The notes: generated from the sequence alone by a model not told the origin. Counted from the first letter of the stretch, positions 16,089-24,976 are shown. The stretch is 64,000 nt of DNA from HdN1 sp052035295 (GCA_052035295.1 JBPOHS010000005.1:79862-143861); one strand, 5' to 3'. A program made the numbers and translations.

Positions 16089-16846
16089 CACGGAAGCTGC
16101 CAAGAGAGACGCGGTTCACCTGTTTTCTGGTGAGGGCATTGACGTTGGTCGTCAGTATTTCGCTAGCCAGCCAATCTTATGGCAGCGAGCTTGTCGACGT
16201 CGGACGTAATCCTGCGTCAGAACGCCAGGAAATGCCGGCGCACGATGAAGTGCGGGTAACGCCGCCTTTGAGTGGCGAACAGAGTCGTCGGTTCCGGGCC
16301 TGGTTTGTGCGCATTGTCGAAGAACAATTGCGACAGGGCCCCAGCCCACGCTGGCATCAGCAGGATTGTGCCGGGTTGATACGCTTTGCCGCCAATGAAG
16401 CGCTCAAAATTCACGATGCGGCATGGCTGCGTGCCAACGGCGTCTCGAATCAGTACCTGCCGCCGGAACTTGATGTCAGCGATGCACAGCGGGGATGGGC
16501 ACAACAGTGGCAGCAGGGTGACGGCAAGGTCGGTCCCTATGTCACTGCCATCAAGCTGATACAACACAACAGTGTCCTGATAGGGCGAGATCTGCACATG
16601 GCGCGTCCGGGCGATCTGCTTTTTTTTGATCAGGGCGATGATCAGCACCTGATGATCTGGATGGGGCAATACGTCGCCTATCACACCGGCGTGGTGCCGC
16701 GCTCCGGCGATGCCCGAATCACGGATAACGGCATGCGGGCCATGAGCCTGCAGCAACTCATGAACTGGAAAGACACGCGCTGGATTCCTGACGCGTCCAA
16801 TCCCAATTTTATCGGCATTTATCGGTTGAGGTTTTTGACACCATGA
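16085..16846 (+). CDS. magC: DUF1175 (YfaT-like) protein with NlpC/P60-like features, MagC-type
   Basis: A 253-residue exported protein from GTG 16085, which overlaps the magB stop; an upstream in-frame ATG at 16052 would bury the signal peptide (hydrophobic core about residues 13-29). After the signal, QDCAGLIRF places Cys95 exactly as the catalytic Cys of NlpC/P60 (papain-like) cell-wall peptidases. It is followed by GDLLFF (176-181) and a His188 strand, HLMIWMGQYVAYH, ending at His200. Together these resemble the C...H...H order of that superfamily. A peptidoglycan or protein peptidase activity is my inference; the family is formally uncharacterised. The stop overlaps the magD start (ATGA). 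Confidence 0.8.
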   Translation: MTRKLPRETRFTCFLVRALTLVVSISLASQSYGSELVDVGRNPASERQEMPAHDEVRVTPPLSGEQSRRFRAWFVRIVEEQLRQGPSPRWHQQDCAGLIRFAANEALKIHDAAWLRANGVSNQYLPPELDVSDAQRGWAQQWQQGDGKVGPYVTAIKLIQHNSVLIGRDLHMARPGDLLFFDQGDDQHLMIWMGQYVAYHTGVVPRSGDARITDNGMRAMSLQQLMNWKDTRWIPDASNPNFIGIYRLRFLTP

Positions 16847-19800
16847 GATCCTCGCGGCATTTTCTTTTGTCTTTCGTTCATTGGCTGGCGCTGGTGGGGA
16901 TTGTTCTGGCCGGCTCGGTGCAGGCGCTCGACGAAGTCAATGACAGTGGTTATTCGCCCATTGAGGGTGAGCAATTCTTCCTGCTGTCGGATAGTTCCTT
17001 TTCCAGTGAGGAACAGGCCAAAGTGCGACTGGAAGCACCGGGTCGTGACTATCGCCGTTACAGCATGGAGCAGTATGGCGGCGTCGACATGCGCGTGTAT
17101 CGCCTGGAAAAACCGTTGGAATTCCTCAAGGGGCAGAAGAACCTGCATCGGATTCTCAAGGAAGGCAACTTCAAGGGCGAAGGGCTTTCCAACACGCTCG
17201 CGTTTTTGTGGGACCACTGGTACAGCAAATCCCGCCGCGTCATGCAGCGTGTTTTCTCGTTCGAGGCGCGCAAGGAAGTCACCGCCGAAGTTCCCCAGCT
17301 GAAAATGGGCGATTCCATATCGGCGCCGACCCAGTATCAGGTAACGCCACAGTTCGACCCGATTCCCGGGTTGCCGTTGGTCGCGCAGTTCCGTTATCCG
17401 CTGTGGGAAGCCAAGCCGATTGAGCCGCCCAAGGGCGTTGAGCTGGCGGGTTCTTCCAGTGATTTCATTTCGGTCGCACCGGGCAATGTTTACATTCCCT
17501 TGGGCAAGTTGACCCCCGGCCTGTACCTGGTCGAAGCCATGGTTGGAAAGTACCGGGCCACCACGGTGGTTTTTGTGTCCAACACGGTTGCCGTTACAAA
17601 AATTGCCGGTGAAGAGTTGCTGGTCTGGACTGCTCATAAAACGCAGGAAAAACCGGTAGCGGGTACGACCCTGTTGTGGACCGATGGTCTCGGTGTGCTG
17701 AAACAGGGCAAAACCGATGCGCAAGGCCTTCTGCGCCTGGCGCATTCCAGTCCGGAGCGTTCCTTCGTGATTGGTGAAGATGCCGAGGGCGGCGTCTTCG
17801 TGGCGGAAAATTTTTACTACGACAGTGAAATTTACGACACCAAGCTTTATGCGTTTACGGATCGTCCGCTGTATCGTCCGGGTGATTGGGTTTCGTTCAA
17901 AATCCTGGGCCGCGAATTCAGGAATGCCCGTGATTCGGTCGCGCCCCAGGCCGCGCCGCTGTCTGTCGTGGTGCTGGATGCCAACAGTACGGCACTGCAG
18001 ACGCTGCCGCTGCAGTACGATCCAGTCTCCGGTGCCGAAGGGCGTTTTCAATTGCCCGAGAACGCCACGGCGGGCGGCTATGAACTGCGCCTGATCTATC
18101 GCGATCAGCAGTACAGTAGCGCGTTTCGCGTTGCGGAATACATCAAACCACATTTTGAAATCAGTCTGACGCTCGACAAGGAGGATTTCAAAACCGCAGA
18201 GCCGGTCAAAGGGGTTCTGTCGCTGGTCTATCCGGATGGTCGTCCCGTCGCCGATGCGCGTGTGCAGATCAGTCTGCGTGCCCAGCAACTGTCCATGGTA
18301 GACAACGAACTGCAATATCTGGGGCAGTTCCCGGTCGAACTGAAAACGGCAGATCTTGTTGCTGATGGCGATGGCAAGATCGCCCTTGAACTTCCCGCCG
18401 CCGAGAAACCCAGCCGTTATTTGTTGACGGTTTTCGCCAGCGATGGCGCTGCCTATCGCGTCAAAACCACCAAGGAAATCCTTGTTGAGCGAGGCGCTAC
18501 CCAATTCCGCTTGACCACGGCGCGCAATTTTACCGCTGCACTCGAACCTGTCGAATTTACCTTCAAGTCTGAACGCAAGACCGACATCGTGCCCTCCCAG
18601 TGGGAATGGATTCGTCTGGAAGACCAGTCCCGCGAAACCGCCGCCATCGAAGAAGATGACGCCGAAGAAGGGCGGTTCACCCTGAGTTTCACAAGACCTG
18701 GAACCTATACCGTCAACCTGCGCGATGACAAAGGCATGTTGCTGGGCGCTGCCGGTCATGCTGTCAGTGGTGATGGCGTCAAGGCTGTGCCGGGCACGAT
18801 CGAAATCGTCTTCGACAAGCACGAATATCAGGTGGGTGACGTGGCGGAAGCATTGGTGACCTTTCCGGAACCGGTCAAGGAAGCCCTGCTGACGCTGGAA
18901 CGCGACAAAGTGGAAGCCACTGCATTGTTGAGCCAGTCTGCGGATTGGTTGCACACCGACCGACTGAACGACACGCAGTATCGTGTGCGTATTCCGGTGC
19001 AGGAAACATTTTCACCCAACGTCACCTTCTCGGTGCTTTACACGCGCGGCAATGAGTATAGTTTCCAGAATGCCGGTATACGTGTGCCTTCACCGCAGAT
19101 AGATGTTGGCATCAGTACCGACAAACCCGTGTACCAGCCAGGGGAGACCGTTACGGTCGATCTCACTTCCACATTGGCTGGAAGCCCGACACCGACGCGG
19201 CTGACCATCAGCGTTGTAGACGAGATGATTTATGCCCTGCAGCCGGAAATCGCGCCTACCATTGCCGATTTCTTCTACCATCCACGCCGTAACAACGTGC
19301 GCACCAGCGCCAGTTTGTCATTCATCAGTTACGACATTGCCCTGCCTGCCACGGCGATGCCACCCGGCAAGGGCAACCGCAGTGATCGTGGGGTGAAAGT
19401 GCTGGAACGGCCACGTCGTGAAGACGTGGATACGGCGAGCTGGCAGCCCGATTTGCAGACGGATGCACAAGGCAAGGCGCGGTTCACCTTCACCATGCCG
19501 GATTCCCTGACCCGCTGGCGCATTACCGTGCGTGCCATCAGTGCCGATGGTGTGGTCGGGCAGCGGACCCATTTCCTGCGCTCCGAAAAACCCCTGTATT
19601 TGAAGTGGAGTGGGGCGCGTCATTTCCGTAGCGGTGACAAGCCCGCCTTCGGCTTGCTCGCCTTCAATCAGGGTGAAACACCGGTAAAGGCAGTCTTCAG
19701 CGCACAGCTGGATCAGCAGCAGGAGACTCGTGATGTCGAACTGCAGCGTGGTGTGAATTACTTGCCCCTGGCGTCCATTCAGGCGGCGGCGGGTACCTTG

Positions 19801-21432
19801 CAGGCCGCTTTGGCTGTCGAAAATCAGCCAATGGATGCGGTCGCGGTCGAGCTGGTGGAGCGGGGCGAACAATGGCTGGCGACGCACACCCAAACGAGCA
19901 TCCTCAGTGGCGCATCCACGCCGCTGACCTTGTCTGCCGATGCCCGTGATGTGCGTCTGCGCCTGGATCAGCAACCGCAGGCGCTTTTCCTGTCGGCGCT
20001 GGATGACTTGATCGAGTATCCATGGGGGTGCGTCGAGCAAACCGCAAGTCGCCTGTTACCCTTGAGTCTTGCCTATCCTGTGCTTGCGGCGGAAAGTGAT
20101 CCGCGTGTGCGCGACCGTTTGCGGCTCATTATCCAGAACAGTCGACTGCGCCTGGTGCAGATGGCAGGCCCCAATGCGCTGTTCAGTTGGTGGGGCGAAG
20201 AGGGCGGGGAAAGCGCTTTCCTCACCGGCTATGCCTATTACGCTGATTGGTATGCCAGTCGTGCCTTGAATGTATCGCTGCCGGACGATCATTGGCAGCG
20301 CGTGCTCAATCTTTACAGTCTGCAGGCCGAAGTAACGCCATTGCTACACCGCGCATTGATTCTGTCATTTGCCCGCGAAATGGGGTTACCGGTCGAAACG
20401 CTGATCAAGGGGCTGGCCGAAGCACTGCAAAAAGCGGGTGACGGGGAAAACGTCGATCTGGATGCAAGCGGTGAATCCAGCCTGGCATTCATGGCGCCCG
20501 ACTCCACCGTCGGACTGGCAGCAGCGCGCGTGCTCACGGCGGAGCTCGCCAGACGCTCGGCGGTAAGCCTGTCACCGGAATTTGCGGTGACCGTCGCAGA
20601 GGCGGATACCGTGCTCGCGGGCACCACGCTGCCTTTCGCCCGGGGCTTGCGCCTGTATGCCGGTAAAGCAGATGTTGCCCAGACCACTGAACTGTTTCGT
20701 CAGTTGACTCCAGCGCATGCTACGTTCGAACGCGCGATTTTGTTGGCCTGGCTGCGACAGGTGTTGCAAGTCCGCCCTGATGCCCAAGGTACTGAGGCTC
20801 TTGTTTCCGCTGTTCAGAATGGCTGGAAGCCTGTCACCGGCGTTGCTGGCAGCCGCGCCTGGCAATGGAACGGCAAGGTCCCGCCCGCAACGCTGGACCT
20901 GACGGGCGCACCTTCTCAGCCAGTGGTGGCTACCCTTTCCTGGCAGGGCGGCGAAACTGCAGCGACCGACGCACCTGTCAGCATCACGCGCAAGCTCTGG
21001 AAACTGGAATCCGGGGCCGAGCCCCTGAGTTACAAGGTCGAACCGGTGAGTGGTAATGCGGTGGACAGCAATGCCCTTTATCTCGATGAAATCGTGATTT
21101 CCAGTAAGGCACCCAAGCCTCTCCGTTACGGTTTGCTGGAAGTTCCCCTGCCGCCAGGTGCCGATGTTGAGCGGACCACCTGGGGGCTCACCCTCAGCGG
21201 TCTTGGCGGCACTGAAGCACAACCGCTTGAAAAGGCGCGTCACGAGCCAGGTCAGCTTTCCTATGCCGTACCGATTGATCAGCTGCAAGGGGAGATGCGT
21301 TTGCGCCACCTCGTACGGTTTTCGCAAAAGGGCACTTTCAAATTGCCGCCCGCGCGGTATTTGCCTATGTATGCGCCACGGCATCAGGCCTATGAACAAT
21401 CTCCCGCATTTTCCGGGTTGATAGTGGAGTGA
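16843..21432 (+). CDS. magD: Bacterial alpha-2-macroglobulin (YfaS/MagD-type) with CVEQ thioester motif
   Basis: A 1529-residue periplasmic protein with a Sec signal (cleavage after VQALD, about residue 27) and no lipobox. It shows serial macroglobulin beta domains, including the MG motif region YDTKLYAFTDRPLYRPG (about 325) and a second RPLYRPG-like DKPVYQPGETV (about 755). The thioester domain contains WGC1063-V-E-Q1066 and the alpha/alpha barrel around it. By analogy with eukaryotic A2M, proteases cleaving the bait region would trigger trapping and thioester attachment. P. aeruginosa MagD (same operon order) is periplasmic, inner-membrane associated and binds elastase. This class has been described as lacking the CxEQ motif, so its presence here is notable. 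It is coupled to magC and magE by overlapping stop/start codons. Confidence 0.92.
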   Translation: MRSSRHFLLSFVHWLALVGIVLAGSVQALDEVNDSGYSPIEGEQFFLLSDSSFSSEEQAKVRLEAPGRDYRRYSMEQYGGVDMRVYRLEKPLEFLKGQKNLHRILKEGNFKGEGLSNTLAFLWDHWYSKSRRVMQRVFSFEARKEVTAEVPQLKMGDSISAPTQYQVTPQFDPIPGLPLVAQFRYPLWEAKPIEPPKGVELAGSSSDFISVAPGNVYIPLGKLTPGLYLVEAMVGKYRATTVVFVSNTVAVTKIAGEELLVWTAHKTQEKPVAGTTLLWTDGLGVLKQGKTDAQGLLRLAHSSPERSFVIGEDAEGGVFVAENFYYDSEIYDTKLYAFTDRPLYRPGDWVSFKILGREFRNARDSVAPQAAPLSVVVLDANSTALQTLPLQYDPVSGAEGRFQLPENATAGGYELRLIYRDQQYSSAFRVAEYIKPHFEISLTLDKEDFKTAEPVKGVLSLVYPDGRPVADARVQISLRAQQLSMVDNELQYLGQFPVELKTADLVADGDGKIALELPAAEKPSRYLLTVFASDGAAYRVKTTKEILVERGATQFRLTTARNFTAALEPVEFTFKSERKTDIVPSQWEWIRLEDQSRETAAIEEDDAEEGRFTLSFTRPGTYTVNLRDDKGMLLGAAGHAVSGDGVKAVPGTIEIVFDKHEYQVGDVAEALVTFPEPVKEALLTLERDKVEATALLSQSADWLHTDRLNDTQYRVRIPVQETFSPNVTFSVLYTRGNEYSFQNAGIRVPSPQIDVGISTDKPVYQPGETVTVDLTSTLAGSPTPTRLTISVVDEMIYALQPEIAPTIADFFYHPRRNNVRTSASLSFISYDIALPATAMPPGKGNRSDRGVKVLERPRREDVDTASWQPDLQTDAQGKARFTFTMPDSLTRWRITVRAISADGVVGQRTHFLRSEKPLYLKWSGARHFRSGDKPAFGLLAFNQGETPVKAVFSAQLDQQQETRDVELQRGVNYLPLASIQAAAGTLQAALAVENQPMDAVAVELVERGEQWLATHTQTSILSGASTPLTLSADARDVRLRLDQQPQALFLSALDDLIEYPWGCVEQTASRLLPLSLAYPVLAAESDPRVRDRLRLIIQNSRLRLVQMAGPNALFSWWGEEGGESAFLTGYAYYADWYASRALNVSLPDDHWQRVLNLYSLQAEVTPLLHRALILSFAREMGLPVETLIKGLAEALQKAGDGENVDLDASGESSLAFMAPDSTVGLAAARVLTAELARRSAVSLSPEFAVTVAEADTVLAGTTLPFARGLRLYAGKADVAQTTELFRQLTPAHATFERAILLAWLRQVLQVRPDAQGTEALVSAVQNGWKPVTGVAGSRAWQWNGKVPPATLDLTGAPSQPVVATLSWQGGETAATDAPVSITRKLWKLESGAEPLSYKVEPVSGNAVDSNALYLDEIVISSKAPKPLRYGLLEVPLPPGADVERTTWGLTLSGLGGTEAQPLEKARHEPGQLSYAVPIDQLQGEMRLRHLVRFSQKGTFKLPPARYLPMYAPRHQAYEQSPAFSGLIVE

Positions 21433-23198
21433 AAGTGAGGCATGTGGCGGCGGCGTTATTGGGTGGGCTGATGATGGCGTCCGTTGCCTCGTTTGCGCAT
21501 GCCCATCTGCAGCTGGTCATTGGTGAAGATGTGAATGAGTCCGTCAGTCATACGCTGGCGGATCCTTCGTCGCAATCGTCCGTCGTGCACGCGCAATGGT
21601 GGCAGCTGGATGCCAGCGGTCGCATACTGCAAAGTCAGAAACTAACGCCAGAATTACGGTCCCCGCTTGGTAGTTTGTGGAAACTTTTTGTTTATGACTA
21701 TCTGATCAGCAATGGAATTCCTGACAATCCTTATGTTTGCAAAGGGCAGCACCGTGACGAAATTTATTGTTGTGAGCCTGGGCAACAGATAACCCGTGAC
21801 GACGCGCTGATCAAGTCTTGCGGTCTTTACTTTGCGCCTGCCCGGCTCGGTATCACCCAAGCGGAATGGAGTCGGTATTGGTCGCCAGCATCATCGCCTT
21901 CATGGTTGCATCAGCTCAAGCAGCTGCAACCGGCCACCGAGGTCAGTGTCCAGTCCTTGTTGGCGGTGCTGTCCCGTTTGCCCTCGCAAGCGCATACCCG
22001 GCAGGTCTTGCTGGATCGTGCGATCACGCCAATAGATATCAGCAGTGTATCCACCGGCAGTTCTGCCGCCGTCTTGGCGGCCAGCGTCGGGTCACGTTTG
22101 CGCATCAAGACGTGGAGCTGGCTCGATCCCGGCGATCCCCTGCAACGTGTGGGCGGATTTGCCGGTTGGCTGGCTGACGGTACCCCTGTATGGGCGAGTG
22201 GGCGGGGTACAAGTTATAGCCTGTTGGCCGAGTATGCGTCGGCGCTGGAAAAGGTTTTACCAGACGCCCAAGACCGCGACCCTCAGCCTTGTGTCGAGGT
22301 CGACCTGTTTGATCGCTATCCCCTTCGTTCCCTGGAAACCCTGACAGGCGAGCCAGTGTCATCCTCGGGCGCGCTTGACGGGCGTTTTCGGGTGCACTTT
22401 GAAAATGGCAATAGCGCCGAAATCATTGGTGAGCGTGATCTCTTTTTCCTCGCGTCCGCACCGGGAAGTGCTGGTTCCGCCTCCGGCACGGCGGCGCTGG
22501 TCGCCCGTTTGTCCCGTGAGGAATACGTGGCGCGGGTGCTTGATCGCGAGGCTGCGGCAGAACCCATCGAGGCCGCCAAGGCGCTGGCGGTCACGGTCCG
22601 CACCTATTTGCTGCAGAATGCTGCCCGCCGGGGTGAATGTCTGCAGATCAAGGACAGCAGTCATCACCAGCGGGTCGCGCCCCGGCCGGCCTCCCCGGCT
22701 GCGAGAGCCATTGCACATTGGTCGGCATCGCTTGTTCTGGCGGGGGCACCGGTGAACTACCATCAATCCGATGCCGGTCCCCATCGGTTGAGCTGGCAGC
22801 AGGCAAGGGATCAAGCCTTGCAGGGATGGCGTTATGACGCCGTTCTTGCTGCAGCCTTTCCGCGCAGCAACCTGGCACGCTGGGATAATCCTCGTGTGAG
22901 TTGCGAGCCCTTGCCGGATGCCGAGCAATGGCTGCAAAGCCAGCTTTCCCGCTGGCGCCTCGTGCTGGACGCACAGCCTGGATATCAGGAGCAGCGTCAA
23001 TTCGGTGTCTGTCGCTTGCAGGCCGGGAACCCCCATGTCGATCGCCAGCGTCGACAGATTTACGTGCGCGCATTACGCACGCAGCAGGATCGACTGGATT
23101 TGACCCACGAATACCTGCATCTCGCTTTTGATGCCTACCCGAGCGGTCAGGATGAAAATTTTATCGAAACGCTGACACGGCGTTTGTTACTGGATTAA
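21429..23198 (+). CDS. magE: DUF2300 (YfaQ/MagE) protein: PBP-like, SpoIID-like and HExxH parts
   Basis: A 589-residue secreted protein (signal peptide to about residue 25) starting at GTG 21429 in the magD stop. Three parts stand out. Residues 75-275 look like a class D penicillin-recognising fold: S82-L-W-K85 (SxxK), S130-C-G, and K227-T228-W followed by GGFAGWLADGTPVWASG. Residues 360-445 resemble the SpoIID/LytB-type domain (LSREEYVARVL, then AAKALAVTVRTYLL). The C-terminus has H560-E-Y-L-H564 with Glu580 downstream, a gluzincin-like HExxH. Each assignment is motif-level inference; DUF2300 has no known function. The combination suggests a cell-wall-acting partner of the macroglobulin. Confidence 0.75.
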   Translation: MKVRHVAAALLGGLMMASVASFAHAHLQLVIGEDVNESVSHTLADPSSQSSVVHAQWWQLDASGRILQSQKLTPELRSPLGSLWKLFVYDYLISNGIPDNPYVCKGQHRDEIYCCEPGQQITRDDALIKSCGLYFAPARLGITQAEWSRYWSPASSPSWLHQLKQLQPATEVSVQSLLAVLSRLPSQAHTRQVLLDRAITPIDISSVSTGSSAAVLAASVGSRLRIKTWSWLDPGDPLQRVGGFAGWLADGTPVWASGRGTSYSLLAEYASALEKVLPDAQDRDPQPCVEVDLFDRYPLRSLETLTGEPVSSSGALDGRFRVHFENGNSAEIIGERDLFFLASAPGSAGSASGTAALVARLSREEYVARVLDREAAAEPIEAAKALAVTVRTYLLQNAARRGECLQIKDSSHHQRVAPRPASPAARAIAHWSASLVLAGAPVNYHQSDAGPHRLSWQQARDQALQGWRYDAVLAAAFPRSNLARWDNPRVSCEPLPDAEQWLQSQLSRWRLVLDAQPGYQEQRQFGVCRLQAGNPHVDRQRRQIYVRALRTQQDRLDLTHEYLHLAFDAYPSGQDENFIETLTRRLLLD

Positions 23199-23202
23199 GC
23201 CC

Positions 23203-24054
23203 ATGCTTGCACACCGCTTTTCCTGCCTTCTTGCCCCTCTGATGTTGATGTCCGGCGCACCGCTACTGCGGGCGGCAGAAAACCCGATCACCATCGATAC
23301 GCCCCGGGCGGGGTGGCGCGCGGGCGATCGTGATGATGCCGGGTTCTCGCAGCCGGTGAGTTATCCGGCGTCGTCCGTTTCTGCTGCCGATGATCAGGCC
23401 GAAACGGCGCGTATCCGTGGGCGAATTGCTCATAACCCCAAAAAGCTCACGACTGACCCCGCGGGTGATGCAAGACCGGCGACGCTGGTTGTCAACGGCG
23501 TGGCAATGCCGCTGAAAGTGAATGAAAGCGGGGAATTCGACCGACCCTATATTTTTCCTGGCGGCTCCAACAGTGTCGAAGTGCGCTCACCGGATGGGGA
23601 GCATGCGCGCCGTGTCCAGTTTCATGATGGAGGCCGCGGGGGCACGCCTGCCCGCTTGCGGGTGGTGTTGAGCTGGGACAGTGACAACACGGACCTGGAT
23701 CTGCACATGATCACCCCGGATGGCGCGCACGCCTGGTATGGGGAGCGCGCCCTTGCCAATGGTGGCGCAATCGATGTGGACGTCACTACCGGTTATGGTC
23801 CGGAGATTTTCGCGACACCCACGCCGTTGTCGGGCCAATATCTGGTCTATGTCAATTACTTTGGGGGTGGCTACTATCAAGACCAAGAGAGCGACCATGA
23901 CGAAGAGAGTGCCGCCTCCGCCAAGCCACTGACCGTCGCGACGGTGACACTGATATTCGCCGAAGGTACGCCCGACGAGCGGCGTCAGTCGTTCAGTGTC
24001 CCCATGCGGGCGCCCGGAGAGCTGACCCTGGTGAAAGGCTTCAGTTATCCTTGA
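23203..24054 (+). CDS. magF: DUF2135 (YfaP-like) secreted protein, MagF-type
   Basis: A 283-residue exported protein, paralogous to the first gene of the operon. It has a signal peptide (cleavage about LLRAAE, residue 25) and the DUF2135 core: LSWDSDNTDLDLHM, TPDGAHAWYG, GGAIDVDVTTGYGPEIF and YLVYVNYFGGG. It differs from the MagA-like copy in an acidic insertion (about 225-240, rich in Asp/Glu/Ser) after the Y-Y-Q strand. It starts four bases after the magE stop and closes the operon. MagF of P. aeruginosa was found in the MagD complex. Confidence 0.85.
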   Translation: MLAHRFSCLLAPLMLMSGAPLLRAAENPITIDTPRAGWRAGDRDDAGFSQPVSYPASSVSAADDQAETARIRGRIAHNPKKLTTDPAGDARPATLVVNGVAMPLKVNESGEFDRPYIFPGGSNSVEVRSPDGEHARRVQFHDGGRGGTPARLRVVLSWDSDNTDLDLHMITPDGAHAWYGERALANGGAIDVDVTTGYGPEIFATPTPLSGQYLVYVNYFGGGYYQDQESDHDEESAASAKPLTVATVTLIFAEGTPDERRQSFSVPMRAPGELTLVKGFSYP

Positions 24055-24060
24055 ATCTCC

Positions 24061-24090
24061 TTGCTCCCGGCGCCCCGCCTGACATACAAT
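24061..24090 (+). promoter_or_regulatory. Putative promoter of the rpsF operon
   Basis: TTGCTC (24061-24066) and TACAAT (24085-24090) are separated by 18 bp just after the magF stop. Transcription would start near 24097 and give a leader of about 130 nt before rpsF. Confidence 0.5.
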
Positions 24091-24097
24091 CCGCGAT

Positions 24098-24228
24098 CCT
24101 CCGACCCAAGGCCGGAGGGCATACTTTTCCATTCACTCCTTGCCTTACTGTCACGCCCGCTATATGGCCATTGTTGGTCATTTGAAGGTGGGTGTCGGGC
24201 AGAAGGCTGAAACCCGTAAGGAGCTTTC
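24098..24228 (+). promoter_or_regulatory. rpsF leader with hairpin, possible S6:S18 autoregulatory site
   Basis: The leader starts with a hairpin CCTCCG (24098-24103) / CGGAGG (24113-24118) with a nine-base loop. In E. coli and others the S6:S18 pair binds a CCG-containing structure in the rpsF mRNA leader, so an equivalent element is expected here. I cannot confirm the exact fold by eye. The rest of the leader holds no gene; an AAGGAG site lies just before rpsF. Confidence 0.4.
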
Positions 24229-24627
24229 ATGAGACATTACGAAGTCCTCTTCATGGTACACCCTGACCAGAGCGAGCAAGTGCCTGGCATGGTTGATCGT
24301 TACAAGAGCGCAATCACCGAAAATGGTGGCAAGATCCACCGCCTCGAAGATTGGGGCCGTCGCCAGTTGGCTTACCCCATCGACAAAATCCACAAGGCGC
24401 ACTACGTGCTGATGAACATCGAGTGCACGCAACCCGTGCTCGACGAGCTCACCACCAGCTTCCGCTTCAATGACGCTGTCATCCGCAACATGGTGCTGCG
24501 TAAAGACGAAGCCGTAACGGTCGAGTCTCCGATGGTCAAGGCCAACGAGAAGCCCGAGCGTCGCCACGCTGCTCCGCAACGTGATGATGTTGATGGCGAA
24601 GACGCAGACGAGTCTGTCGACGAATAA
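24229..24627 (+). CDS. rpsF: 30S ribosomal protein S6
   Basis: 132 residues, with the S6 fold evident from MRHYEVLFMVHPDQSEQV at the N-terminus, EDWGRRQLAYPI in the middle and the strand VLMNIECTQPVLDEL. The acidic C-terminal tail (about 115-132, DDVDGEDADESVDE) is the region that is poly-glutamated by RimK in E. coli, though here it is Asp-rich. S6 binds S18 in the 30S platform. First gene of the rpsF-priB-rpsR-DUF2232-rplI transcript. Confidence 0.98.
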   Translation: MRHYEVLFMVHPDQSEQVPGMVDRYKSAITENGGKIHRLEDWGRRQLAYPIDKIHKAHYVLMNIECTQPVLDELTTSFRFNDAVIRNMVLRKDEAVTVESPMVKANEKPERRHAAPQRDDVDGEDADESVDE

Positions 24628-24652
24628 GTCGTCAGACCGTAGAGGGTGACGC

Positions 24653-24976
24653 GTGGAATACAACACCATCACGCTCAGCGGCATCATTCTGGAAGTCAGC
24701 GAAGTCAGAGTTACCCCAGCCGGCATTCCTCATCGGCGGTTCCTTATGGAACACCGGTCACGACAGGTTGAAGCCAATCACCCCAGAGAGGTGTTGTGCA
24801 GGATGCCGGTCGAATTGAGAGGGGAGGTCGCGCAGTCCGCCCAGACATTTCTCGCCGTTGGTGAGAGAGTCGTGGTCACGGGGTTTGTCGATCGTTTTGG
24901 CTACAAGGATGAAGCTGCATCGCGATTCGTGTTGCACGCAAAAACAGTTAAATCATCTTCGCCCGAGGCCCTCTGA
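24653..24976 (+). CDS. priB: Primosomal replication protein N (PriB)
   Basis: 107 residues from a GTG start (24653) preceded by AGAGGGTG. It is a small single-stranded-DNA-binding OB fold with the PriB pattern: N-terminal NTITLSGIILEV, a central GIPHRRFLMEHRSRQ and a C-terminal VTGFVDRFGYKDEAASRFVLHAK. PriB stabilises PriA on stalled forks during restart. Its position between rpsF and rpsR is the conserved location in beta- and gammaproteobacteria. Confidence 0.95.
   Translation: MEYNTITLSGIILEVSEVRVTPAGIPHRRFLMEHRSRQVEANHPREVLCRMPVELRGEVAQSAQTFLAVGERVVVTGFVDRFGYKDEAASRFVLHAKTVKSSSPEAL

Noticed and set aside
16819..18954. A 711-codon open frame on the minus strand inside magD.
   Set aside because: It has no start signal or family resemblance, and it lies fully antisense to a protein with clear A2M motifs. 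High GC content makes long antisense frames common here.
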